Origin: Clostridiales bacterium UBA3678
Lineage (GTDB): Bacteria; Bacillota; Clostridia; TANB77; CAG-508
Direction of reading: 5' to 3'
Assembly (NCBI GenBank): GCA_002372935.1
Contig: DFJF01000005.1
Span: 12,736-76,735 of the forward strand
Length of the DNA stretch: 64,000 nt
Shown piece by piece: positions 50,275 through 57,568 of this stretch (its first letter is position 1; every line of letters starts with the position of its first letter). Both the position numbers and the translations under genes were made by a program. Under the pieces are notes generated by a model. The model saw only the letters and a list, made by a program, of their open reading frames with translations. It was not told the DNA's origin and did no database searches.

Positions 50275-51468
50275 TCATTCTCCTTCTCCATGATTTTCTG
50301 TTTTTTCAGTATTATTTTGTTCTTCGGAAGATTCTAACTTCTCATTGTTATTTAGCTCTTCAGAACTTTCTGTTTCTTCTATATTTTCTTCTTCTTGTTT
50401 ACTTGCTAAAAATTCTCTAAATTGACTTTCTGACTTAATATCAATTTTCCAATTTGTAAGTTTTGCAGCAAGACGCGCATTTTGCCCAGCTTTTCCTATT
50501 GCAAGTGATAATTGATCATCAGCAACAATTACTTGTGCAAATCTGTCTTCTTCTTTTATATCTACTGCCATAATTTTTGCTGGAAGTAATGCAGAAGCTA
50601 TAAAAATTGATATGTCTGGATTCCATTCTATAACATCAATCTTTTCTCCATGTAGTTCATTTATTATATTTTGAATACGAATTCCTTTTTGACCTACACA
50701 TGAACCAACAGGGTCTATATTTTCATTTTGTGAATAAACTGCAACTTTGCATCTCTTTCCCGGATCTCTAGAAACACTCTTTACTTCTATTATTCCTTCA
50801 TAAATTTCTGGAATTTCTATTTCTAACATTTTTCTAACAAAATCAGGATGACTTCTTGAAACTATTACTTGAGGAGCTCCTTTTTCTCCTCTATCTACAT
50901 CAACCACATAAGCTTTTATTTTATCATTAACTCTATACTTTTCTGTTGGAATCTGTTCTTTTGCTGGCATAATACCCTCAAGTCTTCCTAAATCCATAAT
51001 AACAATTCCTCTTTCTGCTTTTTGGATTATTCCAGAAACGATTTCTCCTTTTTTGTCACTATATTCATTATATAATACTTCTCTTTCTGCTTCTCTAATT
51101 TTTTGTACAATAACTTGTTTTGCTGTTTGTGCCGCAATTCTTCCAAAGTTTTTTGGAACAATTTCTATATCTACTTGATCTCCAACTTTTAAAGATTTAT
51201 TTATTTTTTTTGCATCTGTTAAAGATATTTGTTGTATTGAATTTTTAAAATCGACATCTTCTACAACCTCTTTTGTAGAAAAAACTGAGGTAGCACCTGT
51301 GTTTTCATCCATAATAACTTTTACATTTTCTGAAGAGTCAAAATTCTTTTTATATGCTGTAACCAATGCTGTTTGAATTGATTCTAATAAATACTCTTTT
51401 TTTATTCCTCTTTCTTTTTCTAAATCTTCTAAAGCTAAAATTAATTCTTTATTATCTATTGCTTTCAT
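50275..51468 (-). CDS. nusA: Transcription termination/antitermination factor NusA
   Basis: NusA binds RNA polymerase and controls pausing, termination and antitermination. The 397-residue product begins MKAIDNKELILALEDLEKERG; AAAGG lies 11 bases upstream, and an earlier in-frame ATG (51498) adds a leader that relatives lack. An S1 domain (~130-205: KGEIVSGIIQKAERGIVIMDL) and KH domains follow (with DPVGSCVGQKGIRIQNI and LSLAIGKAGQNARLA). The acidic, Ser/Glu/Asn tail from about 350 replaces any further domain and may be disordered. It follows rimP by 19 bases. Confidence 0.96.
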   Translation of the reverse strand: MKAIDNKELILALEDLEKERGIKKEYLLESIQTALVTAYKKNFDSSENVKVIMDENTGATSVFSTKEVVEDVDFKNSIQQISLTDAKKINKSLKVGDQVDIEIVPKNFGRIAAQTAKQVIVQKIREAEREVLYNEYSDKKGEIVSGIIQKAERGIVIMDLGRLEGIMPAKEQIPTEKYRVNDKIKAYVVDVDRGEKGAPQVIVSRSHPDFVRKMLEIEIPEIYEGIIEVKSVSRDPGKRCKVAVYSQNENIDPVGSCVGQKGIRIQNIINELHGEKIDVIEWNPDISIFIASALLPAKIMAVDIKEEDRFAQVIVADDQLSLAIGKAGQNARLAAKLTNWKIDIKSESQFREFLASKQEEENIEETESSEELNNNEKLESSEEQNNTEKTENHGEGE

Positions 51469-51487
51469 TTTTCTATCATCCTTTCTA

Positions 51488-51946
51488 TTAAAACTCAAAT
51501 ATTGTTTTTACTCGTGCAATTTTTTCTCTTGAAATTTTGTATTCCACATTTTCTTGAATAATTGTTATATGATCTTTTGTTACATCTTTTAAAATTCCAT
51601 TGTATTCTTTAAATCCATTTTCATCTTTTCTAAAAAGGCTAACATTTACATTTGAACCTATATATTTTTTTAATTGCCAATCCTTTCTTAAATTTCTCTC
51701 TAGCCCTGGAGATGAAACTTCTAAAAAATATTGTTCTTTTATATAATCTACAGAATCTAAAAGCCCTGTAATCTCGTTATTTACTTTTTCACAGTCTTCT
51801 ATACTTATCCCATCTTCATTATCAATAACAATGCGCAATATATGATTTTTGCCTTCTTTTAAATATAGGACATCATATAACTCATAGCCTATACCTTCTA
51901 TTTTATTTTTTATTAAATTCTCTACTTTTTCTTCAATATTTGCCAT
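51488..51946 (-). CDS. rimP: Ribosome maturation factor RimP
   Basis: RimP is needed for 30S ribosomal subunit maturation. The 152-residue protein has IEGIGYELYDVLYLKEGKNHI, LRIVIDNEDGISIEDCEKVN and VDYIKEQYFLEVSSPGLERNL, which define the family; the last ~70 residues are an SH3-like domain. The start is solid by similarity but lacks a directly adjacent Shine-Dalgarno: an AAGGAGA lies 25 bases upstream, separated by an 8-bp inverted repeat. It heads the rimP-nusA-rnpM-infB-rbfA-nrnA-truB series. Confidence 0.94.
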   Translation of the reverse strand: MANIEEKVENLIKNKIEGIGYELYDVLYLKEGKNHILRIVIDNEDGISIEDCEKVNNEITGLLDSVDYIKEQYFLEVSSPGLERNLRKDWQLKKYIGSNVNVSLFRKDENGFKEYNGILKDVTKDHITIIQENVEYKISREKIARVKTIFEF

Positions 51947-51947
51947 A

Positions 51948-51975
51948 TTATTCGTATGAAAATTTCATACTCTCC
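51948..51975 (-). promoter_or_regulatory. rimP start region: Shine-Dalgarno, hairpin and short upstream frame
   Basis: GGAGA (51971-51975) is followed by an 8-bp inverted repeat GTATGAAA/TTTCATAC (51954-51970). A six-codon frame (MKFSYE) begins in the repeat at 51968 and ends one base before the rimP ATG. Folding the repeat would bring GGAGA to about 7 bases from the rimP start; unfolded, it would translate the short peptide. Confidence 0.55.
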
Positions 51976-51993
51976 TTTCTTTTTATAAAGTTT

Positions 51994-52020
51994 AAGAGCG
52001 AGATTTTTGTTCCCGCTCTT
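51994..52020 (-). promoter_or_regulatory. Leader hairpin of the rimP-nusA operon
   Basis: An AAGAGCGGGA/TCTCGCTCTT stem (10 pairs, including one G-U) lies in the transcribed leader, between the promoter at 52043-52071 and rimP. It is not followed by a T-run. It may take part in NusA autoregulation, but I have no direct evidence. Confidence 0.5.
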
Positions 52021-52042
52021 TCTTATTTATTATGCTCTTACT

Positions 52043-52071
52043 ATTATACCCTGTTTTTCCAATAATTGCAA
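52043..52071 (-). promoter_or_regulatory. Predicted promoter of the rimP-nusA-infB operon
   Basis: TTGCAA and TATAAT are spaced by 17 bases on the minus strand, 97 bases upstream of the rimP start. Confidence 0.65.
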
Positions 52072-52100
52072 GTGTTTTTTGAATTTTTTCAAATTTTATA

Positions 52101-53354
52101 TTAATATATAGTTGATGAATCTAACAAATTACTAAATAATTTATAAATTCTCATATTCATCAAATTTGTATAAAGTTGCATTTGTTCTGCAGAAGTCAAA
52201 TCGTTTATATTAACACTATTTGACAAATCAAGCTTTTCTAAATCTGTTTCTTCTGTATTTTTAACTTCTATATTTAAAGTTATATTTCCTATGTCTTTTA
52301 TTGTTGAAGTAATAACATATTTATAATCATCCTTCACTACTTCGCTAATATTTATATTTCCTTTTACAAAATCTTCTACTTCTGAATTTTTTGCTCGTTG
52401 TGTTGAAAAATCATATTCATAATTCTGTTTATCTACTTTATTTACAACAAGATTAACAATGTCTCCATCTGCTTCAATTGATATTTCTATTTTTTGCATT
52501 TTACTTGCAAATATGCCTTTTGTATATAATGAAATTTTGATATTTGCTTCATCATACTCTGATAACTCATCACAAGATTCTATTATGCTATTCAAACTTT
52601 CTTTTATTTTATCTTGATTTTCATAGCAATTTAAAAATTCTTGATTATTTTGCAAGTCATTAGATATTTCTGTAACAATTTGTCTTAACTGAGCTACTGT
52701 GATATTTATTGTAGTCTTTTTCATTCCATCTACTTTTTCTTGTGTAAAATATTCATCTACAAATTTACCTTCTATTTCATCTTCAATTATTGTTTCTGCC
52801 TTGCTTAAATTGACTTTTTCTCCGATTGAAAGTGAATTTGTTTCAAAAATTCCCTTTAAGTTTTCTAAATTTTCGTTATCTTCGGTTGTTTTATCTACAT
52901 TTACCTTAAAATATTTATCAAATAAATCTTGAACAAAAATATATATATTTTCATCTCCACTTTGATAAAAAACTTTTCCACTTAAAAGGTTTTCATTTTG
53001 ATAATTTACATTTGCAGACACTTGCATTTTTTTGCTTTGTTTATCTGATTGTAAATTTAATGTTAAATCTGTCTGATTTAAATATTCTGCAACTTGTTTC
53101 ATATCTTCATCTTCTGATTGTACATTTCCATTAACTGAAATTGTGCTATTTAATTTTTCTTGATTTTCATTTATTAATTTACTGTAGATTTCCATTCCTT
53201 TATTTATTCTATTTAAAAATACATTTTTGGGTTTGGAATTATTTAAACAAAATGCTATTATACATAATATTGCAATAATTGCTATTGTAATAGCTATTCC
53301 TGCCCATTTTACATTCACTTTACTTTTGTTTTTTTCTATTTTAGATTCTTCCAT
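52101..53354 (-). CDS. Membrane-anchored extracellular protein, unknown function
   Basis: I do not recognise this 417-residue protein with confidence. Residues ~19-41 are a membrane anchor, preceded by a basic Lys-rich N terminus. The long outer domain is rich in beta-forming segments with repeated motifs such as VSANVNYQNENLLSGKVFYQ and FVDEYFTQEKVDGMKKTTINI, reminiscent of the DUF6583-like proteins of Clostridia. No catalytic motif is seen. It ends with a short hydrophobic segment, YKLFSNLLDSS. It lies upstream of the rimP operon on the same strand and has its own binding site. Confidence 0.6.
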   Translation of the reverse strand: MEESKIEKNKSKVNVKWAGIAITIAIIAILCIIAFCLNNSKPKNVFLNRINKGMEIYSKLINENQEKLNSTISVNGNVQSEDEDMKQVAEYLNQTDLTLNLQSDKQSKKMQVSANVNYQNENLLSGKVFYQSGDENIYIFVQDLFDKYFKVNVDKTTEDNENLENLKGIFETNSLSIGEKVNLSKAETIIEDEIEGKFVDEYFTQEKVDGMKKTTINITVAQLRQIVTEISNDLQNNQEFLNCYENQDKIKESLNSIIESCDELSEYDEANIKISLYTKGIFASKMQKIEISIEADGDIVNLVVNKVDKQNYEYDFSTQRAKNSEVEDFVKGNINISEVVKDDYKYVITSTIKDIGNITLNIEVKNTEETDLEKLDLSNSVNINDLTSAEQMQLYTNLMNMRIYKLFSNLLDSSTIY

Positions 53355-53586
53355 TTTTATTTGTTCCTTTCTTTCTATAGATATAAATATGGTTAAAAAT
53401 GAACTAGATATGACATTGAAATTATTTTTTTCAACCTTAATCCCATTCGAAATCAGTATACAATATTTCGTTATTTCTTGTCAATAAAATTTTCTAAAAT
53501 CACACTAAAATTTTTTTAGCATAATATAATGTATATCTTTAATGATTTTAGTAGATAATATTTTTTAAAGAGAGGAGATTTTTTTT

Positions 53587-54450
53587 ATGAAATCAATTTG
53601 CATAAAGGTATCTAATTCTAAAACAATAAATTATCTACTAACTAAAATAAACCAAATACAAATAGATAATGTTTATTTTTCCTTAAAAAAATTTAAGATT
53701 TATAATAATATTATTATTCATTATAAAGGAAATAATACATCTTTATTCCTAAAAAAAATTTCTGATATTCTTTCTTCATTAATAATTGATTTATATGAAG
53801 AAGAAATAGTTCAAAAACTTTTGCAAAGTGAATATTTTTATTTCAATAGTTTGGAACAAAAACAAATTTTGGAAAATACTATTTATGATTTATATGATGA
53901 AGATGAAGCATTAAATCCAGAAAAAGTGAGATACAATTTGATATCTAACAGTTTTTATATGTATTTGAATGTACATCATTCTGTACTTTTAAAGGGTTTT
54001 ATAACTTTTAGGATTAAAGATTATTTTGAAATGATATTAGAACAAATTGATAAATCTGTTAATAAATATATTGTTGAACAAGAATATACAGAATTTATTT
54101 CATTACTAAAAATGTATATAAATTCTGAAAAATCGAAATGTGATTTAATACATCTCGTATATAGCAGCTCTAACCCTATTCTACTTGATAGCAATAAAAA
54201 TTTTATTTCTTTAGATCTTAATACTCTTGGAGCTAAATATTTATCTGATATTTCTTTTTCTTCAAATGACTTTGCATTAAATACTTTGCTAAATCTTGTG
54301 CCTAAGAAAATTTATGTTCATCTTGCACCTGATAATTGTAAAGATGAATTTTTAAACACTCTTAAACTTGTTTTTGAAGATAGACTTGTTTTTTGTAATG
54401 ACTGCTCTATTTGTAATTTTTATAAAAATCAAAAATCAAGAATTTTTTAA
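53587..54450 (+). CDS. ytxC: Putative sporulation protein YtxC
   Basis: This 287-residue protein matches the YtxC family (PF08812), present in spore formers and induced in sporulation. Diagnostic parts are GFITFRIKDYFEMILEQIDKSVNKYIVEQEYTEFISLLKMYI and the C-terminal FEDRLVFCNDCSICNFY with paired cysteines after KIYVHLAPDN. Its biochemical role is unknown. It is one of three plus-strand genes here and has GAGAGGAG upstream; I did not identify a clear sporulation promoter. Confidence 0.88.
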   Translation: MKSICIKVSNSKTINYLLTKINQIQIDNVYFSLKKFKIYNNIIIHYKGNNTSLFLKKISDILSSLIIDLYEEEIVQKLLQSEYFYFNSLEQKQILENTIYDLYDEDEALNPEKVRYNLISNSFYMYLNVHHSVLLKGFITFRIKDYFEMILEQIDKSVNKYIVEQEYTEFISLLKMYINSEKSKCDLIHLVYSSSNPILLDSNKNFISLDLNTLGAKYLSDISFSSNDFALNTLLNLVPKKIYVHLAPDNCKDEFLNTLKLVFEDRLVFCNDCSICNFYKNQKSRIF

Positions 54451-54472
54451 AATGTTATCATACAAAAAAAAT

Positions 54473-54504
54473 AAAGACCCTCTTGTAATTTTAAGAAGGT
54501 CTTT
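54473..54504. terminator. Bidirectional terminator between ytxC and rlmN
   Basis: An AAAGACC/GGTCTTT stem with extra inner pairs (CTCTT/AAGAA) lies between the convergent ytxC and rlmN genes. Confidence 0.7.
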
Positions 54505-54544
54505 AAAATTCTTTCTATGTATTAATTATCCTAAATACTTTATA

Positions 54545-55567
54545 TTATTTTAAATTTTTTCTCCTAAGTTGTCCACATGCTGCATCAATATCGGATCCTA
54601 GTTCTCTTCTAATTGTCGCAACAATACCATGATCATTTAAATAATCTCTAAATTTTATTATATTTTCATTTGAACTCTTATCAAATTTTCCATTTTCTAT
54701 TTTATTAATAGGAATCAAATTAACATGACAATTCATTCCATGCAAAAGTTTTACCAGTCTTTTAGCATCTTCTAAATTATCATTGTTATCTTTTGCCAAA
54801 GCATATTCAAATGAAACTCTTCTATTTGTTTTTGCTATGTAATCTTTACATGCTTTAAGTAATTCTTCTATATTATATAAATTATTTACTGGCATCATTT
54901 CACTTCTTTTTTTGTCTGTAGTAGCATGAAGTGAAATAGAAAGAGTGCATTGAATGTTTTCTTCAGCAAGTCTATAAATATTTGGAACCAACCCACTTGT
55001 TGATACACTAATATGTCTTGCACCTATATTTATTCCTTTTTGATTATTTATAATTCTTATTGCATTAACAACATTTTCGTAATTATCTAAAGGTTCTCCT
55101 ATTCCCATAAAAACTACATTTGATATTCTTATATTTTCATCTCTTTCTACAGCCAAAATCTGCTCAACTATTTCTCCAGAGCTTAAACTCCTTGCAAATG
55201 CAATACCTGTAGATGCGCAAAATTTACAGCCCATTTTACATCCTATTTGTGAAGATACACAAATACTAAAACCATGATGATATGACATTAAAACTGTTTC
55301 TATTGCATTTCCATCTAATAGATCAAATAAATATTTAATTGTGCCATCTGATGCAACTTGCTTTTTTAATATTTTAAATATTCCTAAAGTATAATTCTGT
55401 TTCAACTTTTCTCTTAATTCTAATGATAAATTTGTCATTTCATCAAAGGTTTGAACTTTATCTATATATATCCATTTAAAAATTTGTTCAGCCCTATATG
55501 ACTTTTCTCCAATTGATACCAATTCTTCTTTTAGTGCTTCCAAATCATAGTCTTTTATATTTTTCAT
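54545..55567 (-). CDS. rlmN: 23S rRNA (adenine2503-C2)-methyltransferase
   Basis: RlmN is a radical SAM enzyme that methylates A2503 of 23S rRNA and A37 of some tRNAs. The cluster motif CxxxCxxC is CKMGCKFC within SSQIGCKMGCKFCAS. GEPLDNYENVV and ISVSTSGLVPNIYRLAEE are typical; the second catalytic cysteine is in the C-terminal DIDAACGQLRRK. The 340-residue length is normal. It converges on ytxC and is followed upstream by hisS. Confidence 0.96.
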   Translation of the reverse strand: MKNIKDYDLEALKEELVSIGEKSYRAEQIFKWIYIDKVQTFDEMTNLSLELREKLKQNYTLGIFKILKKQVASDGTIKYLFDLLDGNAIETVLMSYHHGFSICVSSQIGCKMGCKFCASTGIAFARSLSSGEIVEQILAVERDENIRISNVVFMGIGEPLDNYENVVNAIRIINNQKGINIGARHISVSTSGLVPNIYRLAEENIQCTLSISLHATTDKKRSEMMPVNNLYNIEELLKACKDYIAKTNRRVSFEYALAKDNNDNLEDAKRLVKLLHGMNCHVNLIPINKIENGKFDKSSNENIIKFRDYLNDHGIVATIRRELGSDIDAACGQLRRKNLK

Positions 55568-55644
55568 TAATATGCTCCATTCTTATTATTAATTTTCACA
55601 GCTTTAAATTTTATCTCTTCATTTAATTGGTAAAAGTTTTCTTT

Positions 55645-56961
55645 TCATTTACTATTTTTTATTGCAATTATAGTTTCTTCTATTTTCATAGTTGTTTGTT
55701 CCCCTGTAATCATATTTTTTAAAGAAACTACATCATTTTTTATTTCATCTTCTCCAATTATTATGACAAACTTAACATTTAATTTATCTGCAATTTTAAA
55801 CTTTTTTCCTAATTTTTGATTTTCTAAATTTACTTGAACATTAAGTTCACTTTCTCTTAAAATTCTAGCAATTTCTGCACATTTTTCATAATCTTCTGTC
55901 ATTGATATTACAAGTACATCAGATATTGACTGACCATTTGCAGAAATAATATTACTATCTGTTAATTGAAAAAACAATCTTGAAAGTCCAATAGAAATAC
56001 CAACTCCAGGCATTTTTCTGTTTGTATAATATTCTGCTAAATTATCGTATCTTCCGCCAGAGCAAACACTTCCAAGGTCTTTGTATTTATCTAAAAATGT
56101 TTCATACACTGTTCCTGTATAATAGTCTAAACCTCTCGCAATAGTTAAATCTAATTTTATATTTTTTTCTGGAACTCCAAAAATTTGTACAAATTTCAAA
56201 ACCTCTCTTAATTCACTTATTCCTTCTTGGAAAACATCATTTTCAATTTTCATATCTTCCAAACTTTGTAATTTTGTGCTATTTGTTCCATCTATAGAAA
56301 TAAATTGCATAATGGTATTTACTTGATTTTCATTTATATTTTTTAATAATTCTTTTTTTACTGAATCAGGTCCGATTTTTTCTATTTTATCTATTATTCT
56401 CAAAATTTCTGTAGATGTATCTTCCAAATCTAAACTTGCAAATAGCCCATTTAAAATTTTTCTATTATTAATGCAAATTGTAAATTCATCAAACCCTAAA
56501 TTTTTAAATGTATTATAAATAATTGCTGGAAGTTCTGCATCATTTAAAATTGATAGTTTTCCATCTCCAATTATGTCTACATCACATTGATAAAATTCTC
56601 TATATCTCCCTCTTTGAGCCTTTTCTCCACGATATACTTTACCTATTTGATACCTTTTGAATGGAAAACTTAATTTATCATAATATTCTGTTACATATTT
56701 TGCTAAAGGAACTGTTAAATCAAATCTAAGTGCTAAATCATTATCTCCTTTTTTTAATCTATAAATTTGTTTTTCTGTTTCTCCACCAGCTTTAGCTAGA
56801 AGTACATTTGCGTCTTCTATGATTGGTGTGTCTAATGGCAAAAATCCATATTTTTCATAAGATTTTCGTATTATCTCTTTCATTTTGTTAAATAATATTT
56901 GCTCTTCTGGTAATAGCTCCATAAAACCTGGCAATGTTTTAGGTTTTATTTTGTCATTCAT
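55645..56961 (-). CDS. hisS: Histidine-tRNA ligase
   Basis: This class II synthetase charges tRNA-His. Motif 2 is RGEKAQRGRYREFYQCDVDII, the HisA motif is LTIARGLDYYTGTVYE, and motif 3 is GVGISIGLSRLFFQL. The C-terminal anticodon domain covers about 345-438 (VLVISMTEDYEKCAEIARIL). The 438-residue length is normal. A near-consensus promoter lies 44 bases upstream, and no T-box leader fits in that space. Confidence 0.96.
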   Translation of the reverse strand: MNDKIKPKTLPGFMELLPEEQILFNKMKEIIRKSYEKYGFLPLDTPIIEDANVLLAKAGGETEKQIYRLKKGDNDLALRFDLTVPLAKYVTEYYDKLSFPFKRYQIGKVYRGEKAQRGRYREFYQCDVDIIGDGKLSILNDAELPAIIYNTFKNLGFDEFTICINNRKILNGLFASLDLEDTSTEILRIIDKIEKIGPDSVKKELLKNINENQVNTIMQFISIDGTNSTKLQSLEDMKIENDVFQEGISELREVLKFVQIFGVPEKNIKLDLTIARGLDYYTGTVYETFLDKYKDLGSVCSGGRYDNLAEYYTNRKMPGVGISIGLSRLFFQLTDSNIISANGQSISDVLVISMTEDYEKCAEIARILRESELNVQVNLENQKLGKKFKIADKLNVKFVIIIGEDEIKNDVVSLKNMITGEQTTMKIEETIIAIKNSK

Positions 56962-57004
56962 AAAATCTATCTCCTCTTTTTTATTTCTTTTAAAAATCTT
57001 TTAT

Positions 57005-57033
57005 ATTATATCATTTCTTTCTTGATTTGACAA
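57005..57033 (-). promoter_or_regulatory. Predicted promoter of hisS
   Basis: TTGTCA and TATAAT are spaced by 17 bases on the minus strand, 44 bases before the start codon. Confidence 0.7.
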
Positions 57034-57065
57034 TATTTTAAATATTTTATTTATTATTTTCTATA

Positions 57066-57091
57066 ATTAATTTATGATAATGTCTTAAGTA
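57066..57091. repeat. 26-bp dispersed repeat, copy 2
   Basis: This copy is identical over 26 bases to 27029-27054. It overlaps the 3' end of the CDF relic. On the minus strand, a related motif (GAGACATTTTCC next to TTAAGACATTATC) stands in tandem here, as at insertion-sequence ends. Confidence 0.6.
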
Positions 57092-57356
57092 TTAAATTTG
57101 GAAAATGTCTCAAAAAAAATGTATGATCTCCTTTCGTATGAATTATTACATTAAATTTACTATATATATCTTTAAATATCTCCCTTGATATTCTGTAAAT
57201 ATCTGTTTCATTTAGTGTATCTAAAACTTCAATATGTACTGAACCTTGATATCTATCAGGACCATAATTATTTAATACTAAATCATAAGTTTCTTGAACA
57301 TTTTCTTTAACAAAAATTAATTGTGCTTTTGGTAGTCCTCCTTCACTAAATAAATT
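57072..57356 (-). pseudogene. Relic of a cation diffusion facilitator (C-terminal domain only)
   Basis: The minus strand holds a 94-residue open frame without a start codon. Its middle, VQETYDLVLNNYGPDRYQGS then VHIEVLDTLNETDIYRIS, matches the cytoplasmic dimerisation domain of CDF metal transporters. The whole membrane part is missing; a stop codon lies just upstream (57357-57359). The final ~20 residues diverge from the family and run into the 26-bp repeat. So an old CDF gene was cut at both ends. It lies between secA and hisS. Confidence 0.72.
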
Positions 57357-57368
57357 TTAGTGGAATAG

Positions 57369-57399
57369 AAAAAGCCAACATATTAAATGTTGACTTTTT
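57369..57399 (-). terminator. Hairpin downstream of secA
   Basis: A 12-bp stem with one mismatch (AAAAAG...CTTTTT arms around CAACAT/ATGTTG) lies 170 bases after the secA stop and could end its transcript. Confidence 0.6.
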
Positions 57400-57452
57400 A
57401 TTCATATTTTATCGACATAAAATAAATGTTGATTTTATAGTGTTTTCATCTC

Positions 57453-57510
57453 TTTTGTCCACATTTATTTTTTTCGTGGACAAAATGTGGACAAATTGTC
57501 CACGGTGGAC
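57453..57510. promoter_or_regulatory. Cluster of TTGTCCAC palindromes (DnaA-box-like)
   Basis: GTCCAC or its complement occurs five times in 54 bases in alternating orientation. Two copies are TTGTCCACA, one mismatch from the DnaA box TTATCCACA, and two are TTGTCCACG. They form nested palindromes, including GTGGACAA-A-TTGTCCAC and GTCCAC-G-GTGGAC. It could be a DnaA-box cluster or an operator. Confidence 0.6.
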
Positions 57511-57568
57511 ATAATTTTCAAATTTTTACGATTTTTTTGTTTTTAAGAATGCCAATTTTTCAAAGGTT

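Noticed and set aside
57400..57560. Chromosomal origin at the DnaA-box-like cluster
   Set aside because: No dnaA, dnaN or typical origin gene order is nearby; a DnaA-binding cluster or operator is more likely.
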